Below are positions 33,653 through 42,493 of a stretch of 64,000 bases of DNA, one piece after another. This stretch comes from Reichenbachiella ulvae (lineage in GTDB: Bacteria > Bacteroidota > Bacteroidia > Cytophagales > Cyclobacteriaceae), in assembly GCF_025833875.1 (NCBI RefSeq), contig NZ_JAOYOD010000001.1, positions 1,116,001 through 1,180,000 of the forward strand, given 5' to 3'. The position numbers and the translations under genes were made by a program. Under the pieces are notes generated by a model, which ran no database searches, was not told the DNA's origin, and saw only the letters and a program-made list of their open reading frames with translations. Position 1 is the stretch's first letter. The number at the start of each line of letters is the position of its first letter.

Positions 33653-34440
33653 GTCACGTCTCTGGTTGGGAAATCTTGTTTCTTCAATAAGTTGCCGACA
33701 TCCGAAAGGATCGTAAGTTTACCTCCATAGGTCTCTTGCAATAGCTCCTGAGTAAATACTTGCTCAACAGGACCAGAAGCTACTAATCTTGTATTCAATT
33801 GTACGACCCAGTCGAAATACTTGGTCACCGTCTGTAAGTCGTGGTGAACAACCACTACAGTTTTTCCCTGCTCTGACATTTGTTTCAGGATATGAATGAT
33901 GGCCTTTTCAGTGGCAGCATCGACTCCAGCAAAAGGCTCATCCATAAAGTAGAGGTCCGCATTCTGCGCCAAGGCACGAGCCAAAAACACTCTTTGCTGC
34001 TGACCACCTGATAGTTGGCTGATCTGTCGGTTGGCAAACTCAGTCATTTTTACTTGCTCGATGGCATAGTCAGCTGCTTCGTAATCGGCCTTTCTGGGTC
34101 GCTTGAATAAACCGACCTTTTGATAGCGTCCCATGACAACTACATCGCGTACTGAGGCAGGGAAATCCCAGTCGACAGATTCTTTCTGAGGGACATAGCT
34201 TACTTTCTTTCTTGATTCTTTCAGCGAGGTACCAAAAATTTCTACCCATCCGCTACTCAATGGAACCAGGCCCATGATGGATTTGATCAATGTTGATTTG
34301 CCTGCGCCGTTTGGACCGATTACACCTACTAACGAACCCTTGGGTAGCGTCATGTCTACTCCCCACAACACTGGCTTCCTACTATAAGTCACAGTCAGGT
34401 CATGTACCTCTAATACTGGATTTTCGACGTTTACTATCAT
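33649..34440 (-). CDS. metal ABC transporter ATP-binding protein
   Basis: 263 residues. Walker A 'GPNGAGKST' near residue 42, Q-loop 'VPQKESVDWDFPASV', ABC signature 'LSGGQQQR' near 143 and Walker B 'DLYFMDEPFAG' near 165 are intact. It powers Mn/Zn/Fe import with the two permeases. Overlaps of 4 bases with both neighbouring genes are consistent with a coupled operon. Confidence 0.95.
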   Translation of the reverse strand: MIVNVENPVLEVHDLTVTYSRKPVLWGVDMTLPKGSLVGVIGPNGAGKSTLIKSIMGLVPLSSGWVEIFGTSLKESRKKVSYVPQKESVDWDFPASVRDVVVMGRYQKVGLFKRPRKADYEAADYAIEQVKMTEFANRQISQLSGGQQQRVFLARALAQNADLYFMDEPFAGVDAATEKAIIHILKQMSEQGKTVVVVHHDLQTVTKYFDWVVQLNTRLVASGPVEQVFTQELLQETYGGKLTILSDVGNLLKKQDFPTRDVT

Positions 34441-35354
34441 TTCAATGCATTTACTATGGTTCTGACATTGTGATCTACCATTCCGATATAGGTACCTTCA
34501 AATTCTCCAAATGGGCCCATGGCATCCGAGTACAGGCTGCCTCCAATCCTTACTTCTAATCCATTTTCTCTGCAACCTTCGATTACCGCATTAATGGCTT
34601 TTTTTGATACGGAAGTTTCTACGAACAAAGCTTTAATGCTATCCTCTGCAATCATATTGACCATATTGGAAATGTCTTTTAGTCCGGGCTCTGAAAGCGT
34701 AGAAAGGCCTTGCAAGCCTTTGACCTCAATACCATAGGCTTCTCCAAAATAGCCAAAGGCATCATGTGCCGTGATCAGGGTTCTCTGTGATTCTGGGATT
34801 TGATTGATGGATACGAGTATTTGCTGGTGCAAAGAATCTAAGGAGCTGAGATAGCTTTTTCCATTTTCGATATAGGTATCGGCATGTTCTGGGTCGAATG
34901 TTACCAAATAGCTTTGGACGTTATGTACGGCTTGTGACCAAAGGGCTACATCGAACCAAATGTGAGGATCGAAAGTGCCCGGATATTGTTCGCTTTCACG
35001 AAGTAGACTATCGGGGATTGTACTGCTAACTGCTTCTACATTTTTGATTCTCTCTAGTTTCTCAAATACTTCACCCATCTTTCCTTCCAAATGAAGACCA
35101 TTGTAAAAGATAATATCAGCGTCTTGAAGTTTTTTCAGATCTCCCTGCGTGGCTTTATAAAGGTGCGGATCGACTCCCGGTCCCATTAAAGCCTGGGCTT
35201 CCACCAAATCTCCACCAATGTTGATGACTGCATCGTAGATCATTCCGGTGGTAGTGACTACCTTGATTTTTCCGTTTCTGGTTTTTTCTTTGGGTTGGCA
35301 AGAAATAAAAACCGATAGACAAATGAGTAAGAGAATGGAAGGCGTGTATTTCAT
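34437..35354 (-). CDS. metal ABC transporter substrate-binding lipoprotein (TroA/ZnuA/MntA)
   Basis: 305 residues. Lipobox 'SVFISC' after a hydrophobic signal. Candidate metal ligands are the His in 'GPGVDPHLYKA' near 63, 'FDPHIWFD' near 130, His in 'ITAHDAFGYFGE' near 195, and the acidic C-terminal 'IGGSLYSDAMG'. The lack of a His-rich loop is more like the Mn/Fe type than the ZnuA zinc type, but that is weak evidence. It captures metal and passes it to the permeases. It lies 2 bases downstream of the regulator gene and overlaps the ATPase gene by 4 bases. Confidence 0.93.
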   Translation of the reverse strand: MKYTPSILLLICLSVFISCQPKEKTRNGKIKVVTTTGMIYDAVINIGGDLVEAQALMGPGVDPHLYKATQGDLKKLQDADIIFYNGLHLEGKMGEVFEKLERIKNVEAVSSTIPDSLLRESEQYPGTFDPHIWFDVALWSQAVHNVQSYLVTFDPEHADTYIENGKSYLSSLDSLHQQILVSINQIPESQRTLITAHDAFGYFGEAYGIEVKGLQGLSTLSEPGLKDISNMVNMIAEDSIKALFVETSVSKKAINAVIEGCRENGLEVRIGGSLYSDAMGPFGEFEGTYIGMVDHNVRTIVNALK

Positions 35355-35356
35355 AT

Positions 35357-36013
35357 TTATTCTGTGACGAGCAGGTTTTCTGCTACTTGTTTTGAGATGA
35401 AAATGGTTGGGTGACCGACTATGTCTAACTGCATAGATCCGTCAAATGAATTGATGTCTTTAATAGTCAATTTGGAGCCTAAAGAAATATTGATTTTGTC
35501 TAAGTGGGCCAAGAATTCGGATTCAGAACTTTCTACACCGGTGACTATCACTTGTTTTTCTAATGCAACTTCGACTAAAGGTACCTTACTTTTATTTATG
35601 ATCTGACCATTCTCGTCTGGAATGGGGTCACCATGTGGATCTATTCTAGGATAGCCTAAAAATTTGTCCAGTTTAGTTACCAGAGTAGGGGATTTAATGT
35701 GCTCCAATTGTTCAGCTATTTCATGCACTTCATCCCAATTGAAGCCCAATTTGTCCACCAAAAAAACCTCCCATAGACGGTGCTTTCTAATCACAAGCAA
35801 AGCAGATTTTTCACCTTTGATGGAGACATTCACTCCTTTATACTTTTTGTAAGATACATAACCTTTGTCGCTGAGCTTTTTGATCATATCACTGACCGAG
35901 GCAGGTTTGGTTTTGAGTACTTCGGATATAGCGTTGGTACTCACCGATTTTTTACCTGACTCGGATAAATGGTAGATCGCCTTCAAATAATTTTCTTCTG
36001 CGTAACTAAGCAT
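35357..36013 (-). CDS. DtxR/MntR-family metal-dependent transcriptional regulator
   Basis: 218 residues. Residues 1-65 form a winged helix ('AISEVLKTKPASVSDMIKKL' recognition region), 66-140 the dimer and metal-binding domain ('RKHRLWEVFLVDKLGFNWDEVHEIAEQLEHI' region with the conserved His and Glu), and 145-218 an SH3/FeoA-like C-terminal domain. With bound metal it would repress import genes. It is the first gene of the operon and its own -33 region is covered by a palindrome, so autoregulation is likely. The domain matches the fused one in the permease gene at 32348-33652. Confidence 0.93.
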   Translation of the reverse strand: MLSYAEENYLKAIYHLSESGKKSVSTNAISEVLKTKPASVSDMIKKLSDKGYVSYKKYKGVNVSIKGEKSALLVIRKHRLWEVFLVDKLGFNWDEVHEIAEQLEHIKSPTLVTKLDKFLGYPRIDPHGDPIPDENGQIINKSKVPLVEVALEKQVIVTGVESSESEFLAHLDKINISLGSKLTIKDINSFDGSMQLDIVGHPTIFISKQVAENLLVTE

Positions 36014-36033
36014 GGATATCTGTTGTTTCGATG

Positions 36034-36064
36034 CAAATGTAATATTTGTTTAGGCTCATCTAAA
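36034..36064 (-). promoter_or_regulatory. promoter and palindromic operator of metal-uptake operon
   Basis: On the minus strand the -7 box TACATTTG is perfect (36034-36041). The 16-bp imperfect palindrome TTTAGGCTCATCTAAA (36049-36064, as read on +) covers the -33 region. Position and symmetry fit a DtxR-type repressor site controlling the regulator-transporter operon. Confidence 0.6.
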
Positions 36065-36130
36065 AATATTTTCAATTTTCTTAAATGACTTATATCACTA
36101 CTTGTAGTGAATTGTTAGTGGTATCTGTAA

Positions 36131-36203
36131 TTATTCTAAATAAGACTTGCCTCAATACTCAATATGAATAGTTTTGCAGCTTATTTAAAATTAGTCTGAA
36201 TAA
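36131..36203 (+). promoter_or_regulatory. promoter and two palindromic boxes upstream of iron-type locus
   Basis: TTG (36147-36149), 19-base spacer, perfect TAGTTTTG (36169-36176). A palindrome TTATTCTAAATAA (36131-36143) lies just upstream of the -33 element and a 23-base imperfect palindrome starting TTATTT and ending AATAA (36181-36203) lies at the expected transcript start. The arrangement would let a Fur or DtxR repressor block transcription. Confidence 0.6.
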
Positions 36204-36218
36204 AACATCGACATACAA

Positions 36219-37418
36219 ATGATCAAAAACTGGAAGACTTGGACTTTGGCTTTAGCTACTATTGGTTTGCTAGCTTCATGTTCAGAAGAAGAGAAAACAA
36301 ATAATATAGATGTACCAACTAGCTATAGTTTTACCAGAGAAGGAGTGAGCACTGTTTCTTTTGGAGGACAAAGTACGCGAATCGCCATGGCAGAAGAAAT
36401 TGTAGCTGCTATGAAAGACAATACTTTAACTGCAGAATCAATCCAATCTATGTTTGCTCATGTTGAGGGTGCTGATGATTTTAGTGATCCTGATCTCAAT
36501 GCATCGGACAAAAGTGTAAAGAGCAAAACGGCCGCTTCTATTGATTTCTATGCTAACGATGCAGTCGCAAAAGCCGCTTTCCAATCTCTAATGGACGGCT
36601 ATATTAGTTCTCAAGTAGAAGAAGTGTATCCAAACTGGGAAACCTTAGCAGCAGCGGGTACCTCTGGTTATATTTTCGATGGAACTACAGCAAGGTATGT
36701 CAATGGTGACGGTTTGGAGTACAACCAAATGTTTGCTAAATCTTTGATTGGGGCCTTGATGGCTGACCAAATAATAAATAACTATCTGAGCCCTGCAAAA
36801 CTGGATGCGGGTACGAATGTGTCAGACAATGATGCAGGTACTGTTATTGAAGGAAAGTCATATACCACTATGGAGCACTACTGGGACGAAGGTTATGGTT
36901 ATCTCTTCGGAGCATCTCAGGATGCAGCTAACCCACTTGCTACCTTAGGTGATGATAGCTTCCTAAATAAATACCTGGCAAGCGTAGATGGAGACTCTGA
37001 TTTTGCAGGAATTGCTGATGATGTTTTTGAAGCTTTTATTCTAGGGCGTGCAGCGATTGTAGCGGGAGAATATGACATCAGAGACGAGCAAGCTGAAATC
37101 CTTAGAGAAAAAATTTCCTTGGTGATTGCAGTTAGAGCTGTACATTATTTGCAAGGTGGTAAGGCTGCTTTGGAAGCACAGAGTATGGGTGCTGCCTTCC
37201 ATGAGTTGTCCGAAGGATTGGGCTTCATTAATAGCTTACAATTTACCAGAAAGCCAGGTACAGATGCGCCTTATTTTGAGGCTAGCAAGGTGGAAGACTG
37301 GATTACTCAGCTTTTAGAAGGAAATGGTTTTTGGGAAGTAAGTACAGAAACTTTGGATTCCATTTCAGAAGAAATTGCTGCTGAATTTGGATTCACAGTG
37401 TCGCAGGCCGCTAACTAA
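36219..37418 (+). CDS. DUF4856 lipoprotein (imelysin-associated)
   Basis: 399 residues. Lipoprotein signal (MIKNWKTWTLALATIGLLASC, Cys21). The mature protein fits DUF4856: 'TSYSFTREGVSTVSFGGQST', 'TTMEHYWDEGYGYLFGAS', 'LSEGLGFINSLQFT'. DUF4856 proteins usually accompany imelysin and TonB receptors in Bacteroidota loci thought to take up iron. It is the first gene of such a locus here. A terminator-like hairpin after it probably makes it more abundant than the downstream products. Confidence 0.87.
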   Translation: MIKNWKTWTLALATIGLLASCSEEEKTNNIDVPTSYSFTREGVSTVSFGGQSTRIAMAEEIVAAMKDNTLTAESIQSMFAHVEGADDFSDPDLNASDKSVKSKTAASIDFYANDAVAKAAFQSLMDGYISSQVEEVYPNWETLAAAGTSGYIFDGTTARYVNGDGLEYNQMFAKSLIGALMADQIINNYLSPAKLDAGTNVSDNDAGTVIEGKSYTTMEHYWDEGYGYLFGASQDAANPLATLGDDSFLNKYLASVDGDSDFAGIADDVFEAFILGRAAIVAGEYDIRDEQAEILREKISLVIAVRAVHYLQGGKAALEAQSMGAAFHELSEGLGFINSLQFTRKPGTDAPYFEASKVEDWITQLLEGNGFWEVSTETLDSISEEIAAEFGFTVSQAAN

Positions 37419-37439
37419 ATTGAAAAAAATTGAGTAAGG

Positions 37440-37471
37440 ATGAGGATAGAGTAAAAGCTATCCTCATTTTT
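37440..37471 (+). terminator. intra-operon terminator/attenuator after DUF4856 gene
   Basis: ATGAGGATAG (37440-37449) pairs perfectly with CTATCCTCAT (37458-37467), followed by a five-T run. It lies 22 bases after the DUF4856 stop and 21 bases before the imelysin start, in the same direction. Confidence 0.85.
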
Positions 37472-37491
37472 GCGTTTTATAACGATTCGGT

Positions 37492-38595
37492 ATGAAATAT
37501 AGATTGCTTCTTGTTCTATCAACCTTTTTGATTTTTGGATGTGAAACCAATGATGGTGATGATACCAATGATGGTTTTGATCGCACGGCCATGTTGACCA
37601 ACTGGGCCGACAATTTGATCATTCCAGCTTATAATCATTATTATGATGAATTAACCAAGCTTGACGAGGCAAAAGATGCGTTTGTAACGGATCAAAGTGA
37701 GGTTAATCTGCAGACCCTTCGTACCAGTTGGAAAGAAGCATATAAGGCTTGGCAATGGGTAGGAATGTACCAGATTGGCCAATCCGAATCTATTTATTTG
37801 TTGGGTTTCACCAATACATTTCCGGCTGATGCCGCCCAAATTGAAAACTTAATAGCTTCCGGGGAATACAATTTTGAATTGCCCACCCGAATGAGCCAAC
37901 AAGGCTTTCCCGCTTTGGATTACCTGATCAATGGATTAGGAGCTGATGATGCTGCCATTCTAGCCGTATATCAGGGGGACAGCGGAGCTTCATATGTACA
38001 GTATTTGTCTGATGTGGTGGATCGATTGTTGAATCTTACCAGTCAGGTAGTTGATAATTGGAATCAAGGATATAGAGAAACTTTTATCGCCAATAGTGGA
38101 TCAAGTAAAAGTAGTGCAGTTGATAAGCTGGTGAATGACTATATATCTTATTTCGAAGGCCATATCAGAAAAGCCAAAATTGGAGATCCAGCAGGTGTTT
38201 TTACCGGAGTGAAAGATCCAAATACTGTAGAAGGCTTCTATCAAAGCGACATAGCTAAGTCTTTGTTTTTAGAAAGTCTCAAAGCATCCAAAGCTTTTTT
38301 TAATGGTGAATATTTTGACCAAACTGGTTCCGGTGAGAGTTTGTTTAGTTATTTAAAGTATCTCAATACGATTAAAGAAACGGAAGCTCTGGAGGAGTTG
38401 ATTAATGAGCAATTTGATTTGGCTGAACAAAAGTCTTCCGCTCTTTCGGATAATTTCTCTGAGCAAGTTGTATTAGACAATACCTTAATGCTTGAAACCT
38501 ATCAGGAATTGCAACGCAATGTAGTGTTTATGAAAGTTGATATGCTTTCTGCAATGAGTATTGCGGTCGACTATATGGACAACGATGGTGACTGA
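37492..38595 (+). CDS. imelysin-family lipoprotein
   Basis: 367 residues. Lipobox 'LIFGC' after the signal. The imelysin (peptidase M75/EfeO-like) fold is indicated by 'WADNLIIPAYNHYYDELTKL', 'LRTSWKEAYKAWQWVGMYQ' and 'GFPALDYLINGLG'. The GxHxxE metal motif of classical imelysin is not intact: the corresponding region reads GFPALDYL. Family members are iron-regulated periplasmic or outer-membrane proteins with no proven protease activity. It overlaps the HTTM gene by 11 bases. Confidence 0.88.
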   Translation: MKYRLLLVLSTFLIFGCETNDGDDTNDGFDRTAMLTNWADNLIIPAYNHYYDELTKLDEAKDAFVTDQSEVNLQTLRTSWKEAYKAWQWVGMYQIGQSESIYLLGFTNTFPADAAQIENLIASGEYNFELPTRMSQQGFPALDYLINGLGADDAAILAVYQGDSGASYVQYLSDVVDRLLNLTSQVVDNWNQGYRETFIANSGSSKSSAVDKLVNDYISYFEGHIRKAKIGDPAGVFTGVKDPNTVEGFYQSDIAKSLFLESLKASKAFFNGEYFDQTGSGESLFSYLKYLNTIKETEALEELINEQFDLAEQKSSALSDNFSEQVVLDNTLMLETYQELQRNVVFMKVDMLSAMSIAVDYMDNDGD

Positions 38596-39955
38596 TCGTC
38601 TAAGACGATATGGTACAGAACATACAGAGGCCGCTCCACTAGCGGTCTTTCGTGTTTTATTCGGACTGATGATGTTGGCCAGCATCATTCGTTTTGGGGC
38701 CATGGGCTGGATCGATCAGCTTTATGTTCAACCCCAGTTTTTCTTTCCTTATTTCGGTTTCGAATGGGTAAGGCCACTGTCTGGCTGGACCTATATGATT
38801 TTCTTGCTATGCGGGCTTTCGTCGCTATCTGTGGCTCTGGGCTATAAGTATCGGCTATCGATTATTTTATTCTTTCTATCCTTCACTTACATAGAGTTGA
38901 TGGATAAAACGACCTATCTCAATCACTACTATTTCATTAGTCTGGTGAGCTTTCTAATGATTTTTTTGCCTGTCCATGCTACATTTTCCCTTGATGCCTG
39001 GCTAGATCCTAAAAAGGCTTTTCAATTCATACCTCGATGGACTATCGATGCGGTAAAGTTGATGTTAGGAATCGTGTATTTCTATGCTGGACTGGCCAAA
39101 CTGAATTCTGATTGGTTGTTTCATGCCATGCCTCTAAAAATTTGGTTGCCTTATCATTATGACTTTCCCTTATTAGGAGAATTGTTTCAGCAGAGCTGGT
39201 TTCTATATGTATTCAGTTGGGCAGGTGCTATTTATGATTTGATGATCCCTTTTTTGATGATCAACAGACGCACTCGTGTGTTGGGGTTTATGATGATCGT
39301 GGGCTTTCATATGATTACTGGCGCTTTGTTTCCCATTGGTATGTTTCCATATATCATGATAGCCAGTTCATTGATATTTTTTGATTCATCTCTACATATC
39401 AAGATCATCAACTCATTCCTGAGCTTTTTTAAATTGGATCCAAAGGTGTTTTTCAATGATAAATATCAGCTTCATGAACAATCTCTTTTTAATCAGTCTA
39501 AATTAAAGTTGATATTGCTTTTCTTTGCGCTGCAATTGCTAATCCCATTTAGATACCTGTTGTATCCAGGGGAGCTTTTTTGGACGGAAGAAGGCTATCC
39601 TTTTTCTTGGAGGGTGATGTTGATGGAAAAGTCCGGTAAGGCAACTTTCAAAGTAGTCGATGGACAATCCAACAAATGGCTTTATGTAGACAACACAGTC
39701 TTTCTGACTTCTTTTCAGGAGAAGCAAATGGCCACACAACCGGATTTTATTCTGACTTATGCTCACTTTTTGAAAGAGCACTACGAAGGAGAAGGATGGG
39801 CCGAGGTGGAAGTATATGTAGATAGCTTTGTCGCTCTCAATGGGCGAATTAGCAAGAGGTATATCGATCCCAGTGTGGATCTAACAAAAGAAAAAGAGTC
39901 ATTCGGGCACAAGACCTGGATACTACCATTTGAGGATGAGATTAAAGGTTTGTAG
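38585..39955 (+). CDS. HTTM domain membrane protein
   Basis: 456 residues from ATG 38585 (MVTDRLRRYGTEHTEAAPLA); the TTG at 38561 is inside the imelysin gene. About eight membrane segments. The motifs 'LAVFRVLFGLMMLASIIRFG', 'LVSFLMIFLPVHATFSLDAW' and 'MLGIVYFYAGLAKLNSDW' identify the HTTM family, related to the vitamin K-dependent gamma-carboxylase membrane domain. In Bacteroidota such proteins are commonly linked to imelysin and TonB receptors. Whether it carboxylates anything is unknown. Confidence 0.87.
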   Translation: MVTDRLRRYGTEHTEAAPLAVFRVLFGLMMLASIIRFGAMGWIDQLYVQPQFFFPYFGFEWVRPLSGWTYMIFLLCGLSSLSVALGYKYRLSIILFFLSFTYIELMDKTTYLNHYYFISLVSFLMIFLPVHATFSLDAWLDPKKAFQFIPRWTIDAVKLMLGIVYFYAGLAKLNSDWLFHAMPLKIWLPYHYDFPLLGELFQQSWFLYVFSWAGAIYDLMIPFLMINRRTRVLGFMMIVGFHMITGALFPIGMFPYIMIASSLIFFDSSLHIKIINSFLSFFKLDPKVFFNDKYQLHEQSLFNQSKLKLILLFFALQLLIPFRYLLYPGELFWTEEGYPFSWRVMLMEKSGKATFKVVDGQSNKWLYVDNTVFLTSFQEKQMATQPDFILTYAHFLKEHYEGEGWAEVEVYVDSFVALNGRISKRYIDPSVDLTKEKESFGHKTWILPFEDEIKGL

Positions 39956-42389
39956 TAGTTTTATTTTCTTGTTGCTGGTTGGACATAGCCTATTTGCTCA
40001 ATATCGATTGAGTGGTCAGGTCAAAGATCAAATCACCGGAAAGTCAATTGGCGATGCGCAGGTTATCCTCAAGGAAAATGGACAATTTCAATCTACAGAT
40101 ACTAATGGCTTTTTCGAATTCAAAGGTCTGAAGAAGGGCCATTACACATTGGTTATTTTCTCCTACCAATATCAGACACTTACGGTTCCTGTTGGGGTAG
40201 ATGGTGATACCGAAGTGAACTTCAACATGGAAGAACTGTCTCAAGAGCTCTCAGAGGTAGTTATCAATCAGAAAAAGGAAGAGATTTTCGGGCTCAAGCG
40301 ATTACAACCAGTAGAAGGTACTGCCATATATGCAGGGAAAAAGACTGAAGTTGTTCTTCTTGACAATATGGTAGGCAATCGTGCTGCTAACAATGCCAGA
40401 CAAGTATATGCACAAGTAGTTGGGCTAAATATCTATGAAAGCAATGATGGAGGGCTTCAATTGAGCATTGGCGGTAGGGGATTAGACCCTAATCGTACAG
40501 CAAATTTCAATACCAGACAAAATGGCTATGATATCAGTGCTGATGTCCTGGGTTATCCGGAAAGCTACTATACACCGCCTATAGAAGGGTTGGAAGAAAT
40601 AGAAGTGATCAGAGGGGCAGCGTCTTTGCAGTACGGTACACAGTTTGGTGGCCTCATCAATTTCAAAATGAAAAAGCCTGAGAGTGATAGGCGTCTCTTG
40701 CTCAATTCGAGACAGACTGTCGGATCTTTTGGCTTGTTTACCAGTTTCAACAGTCTCAGCGGTACCATAGGTAAATTCAGTTACTATACCTATGTCAATT
40801 ACAAACAAGGAGAGGGTTATAGACCGAATTCGGGTTTTCAATCCTTTAATTATTTTGGGAACTTCAATTATCAACTCAGTGACAAGACCAAGTTCAGTTT
40901 TGATTATACCTATTTGAACTATCTAGCGCAGCAGGCAGGCGGATTGACTGATGAACAATTTGAATCAGACCCTATGTTTAGTAATAGGGAGCGCAATTGG
41001 TTTTCTGTTAATTGGAATCTGTTTAACCTAAGGTGGGAGCAAAAGATAGGAGATCAGACAGATTGGAGTCTTTCTCTATTTGGACTGAACGCATCCAGAG
41101 ATGCAGTAGGGTACAGAGGCTCAGACCCTTCAGTTTTCAATCCCGTGAGCGAGGATGATTATATAGACGAACAAGGAGAATACGTATTTACACGAGATTT
41201 GATCAAGGGTCAATTTGAGAATTGGGGTGCAGAGGCCAGATTGCTGCATAGATATGAATGGTTGGGGAGAAAATCGGTGTTTTTGATTGGTTCGAAGTAT
41301 TACCATGCCAATAATAGATCCAGACAAGGACCTGGTACGAACGAAAAAGATGCAGATTTTCGTTTTGATCTTGACAACTATCCAGATTACAGTAGCCAGT
41401 CGATCTATAAATTCCCTAATAGAAACCTGGCCTTCTTTGGAGAGAACGTCCTATTTGTGAATGATAAATTGTCAATCACACCAGGGATTCGTTTCGAACA
41501 CATCAATACGCAATCGGATGGTTCCTACTATGTAGCCACTAGCGATGAATACATCCAGGATCAGCAGGACCTTAAGCGAAACTTTGTATTGTTAGGACTG
41601 GGACTGAGTCAGGAGTTTAGGTCTGATCTGGAGCTGTATGCCAACGTTTCTCAGAATTACCGTTCAGTTACTTTTAGTGATATCAGAACGGTGAGCCCTA
41701 CTTTTCAGGTTGATTCATTGATTCAGGATGAAAGTGGCTATACGGCAGATGTAGGTTTTAGAGGTCGATGGAAAGATATCATGTCCTATGATATAGGGGT
41801 GTATTCATTGATGTACAAAGACCGCATTGGAATTATTTTGGATGATAGGGCCAATCGTGTCAGAACCAACATCGGCAATGCGTTGATTTATGGAGTAGAG
41901 ATGCTGGTAGAGCTGAATCTGGCGGAGATATTCGGACTGGATCGCAATCAGACACATCTTACGTGGTTTGTGAACGACGCATTTACCTATTCACAATACA
42001 TTTCTGCTGTTGAGGATAATAACAATGTAAAGGGCAATCAGGTAGAGTTCATCCCTCTGGTGAATTTGAAAACAGGCCTTAATGGAGGATATAAAAACTT
42101 GAGGGCTAGTGTGCAATTCAGTTATTTGAGTCAACAGTTTACCGATGCACAAAACTCCACCGTAGAAGATAGTAATGACATTCGTTCGGGAGTGATCGGG
42201 GAGATTCCTGCTTATCATATCATGGATTTTTCGCTGAGTTATAAGCTCAAATTCATGCGTTTCGAGACGGGTGTAAATAACCTCACGAACAATAACTATT
42301 TTACTCGGCGAGCTACAGGGTATCCTGGTCCTGGTATTATCCCCTCGGATGGAAGGAGCTTCTATTTTACTCTAGGAATTCAAATCTAG
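39936..42389 (+). CDS. TonB-dependent receptor with carboxypeptidase-like N-terminal domain
   Basis: 817 residues from ATG 39936 (MRLKVCSSFIFLLLVGHSLF); the ATG overlaps the HTTM stop. After the signal peptide comes a carboxypeptidase-D-like domain ('RLSGQVKDQITGKSIGDAQV', about 25-100), then the plug ('ILLDNMVGNRAANNARQVYA', 'ISIGGRGLDPNR'-like segment, 'IEEIEVIRGAASLQYGTQFG') and a beta-barrel ending in 'GRSFYFTLGIQI'. As the last gene of the imelysin locus it is probably an iron-complex importer; the 'DPNRTANFNTRQNGYDI' loop is close to FecA-type receptors. Confidence 0.92.
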   Translation: MRLKVCSSFIFLLLVGHSLFAQYRLSGQVKDQITGKSIGDAQVILKENGQFQSTDTNGFFEFKGLKKGHYTLVIFSYQYQTLTVPVGVDGDTEVNFNMEELSQELSEVVINQKKEEIFGLKRLQPVEGTAIYAGKKTEVVLLDNMVGNRAANNARQVYAQVVGLNIYESNDGGLQLSIGGRGLDPNRTANFNTRQNGYDISADVLGYPESYYTPPIEGLEEIEVIRGAASLQYGTQFGGLINFKMKKPESDRRLLLNSRQTVGSFGLFTSFNSLSGTIGKFSYYTYVNYKQGEGYRPNSGFQSFNYFGNFNYQLSDKTKFSFDYTYLNYLAQQAGGLTDEQFESDPMFSNRERNWFSVNWNLFNLRWEQKIGDQTDWSLSLFGLNASRDAVGYRGSDPSVFNPVSEDDYIDEQGEYVFTRDLIKGQFENWGAEARLLHRYEWLGRKSVFLIGSKYYHANNRSRQGPGTNEKDADFRFDLDNYPDYSSQSIYKFPNRNLAFFGENVLFVNDKLSITPGIRFEHINTQSDGSYYVATSDEYIQDQQDLKRNFVLLGLGLSQEFRSDLELYANVSQNYRSVTFSDIRTVSPTFQVDSLIQDESGYTADVGFRGRWKDIMSYDIGVYSLMYKDRIGIILDDRANRVRTNIGNALIYGVEMLVELNLAEIFGLDRNQTHLTWFVNDAFTYSQYISAVEDNNNVKGNQVEFIPLVNLKTGLNGGYKNLRASVQFSYLSQQFTDAQNSTVEDSNDIRSGVIGEIPAYHIMDFSLSYKLKFMRFETGVNNLTNNNYFTRRATGYPGPGIIPSDGRSFYFTLGIQI

Positions 42390-42493
42390 AATCAGGTTCC
42401 TCAGATTAAATGGTCCTTCGTCATTGATATCAAAAAAATGTTGTGTTGTTTTATGGAATTGAGTTGAATCCAACATCTCAAAGTAAAAACACG

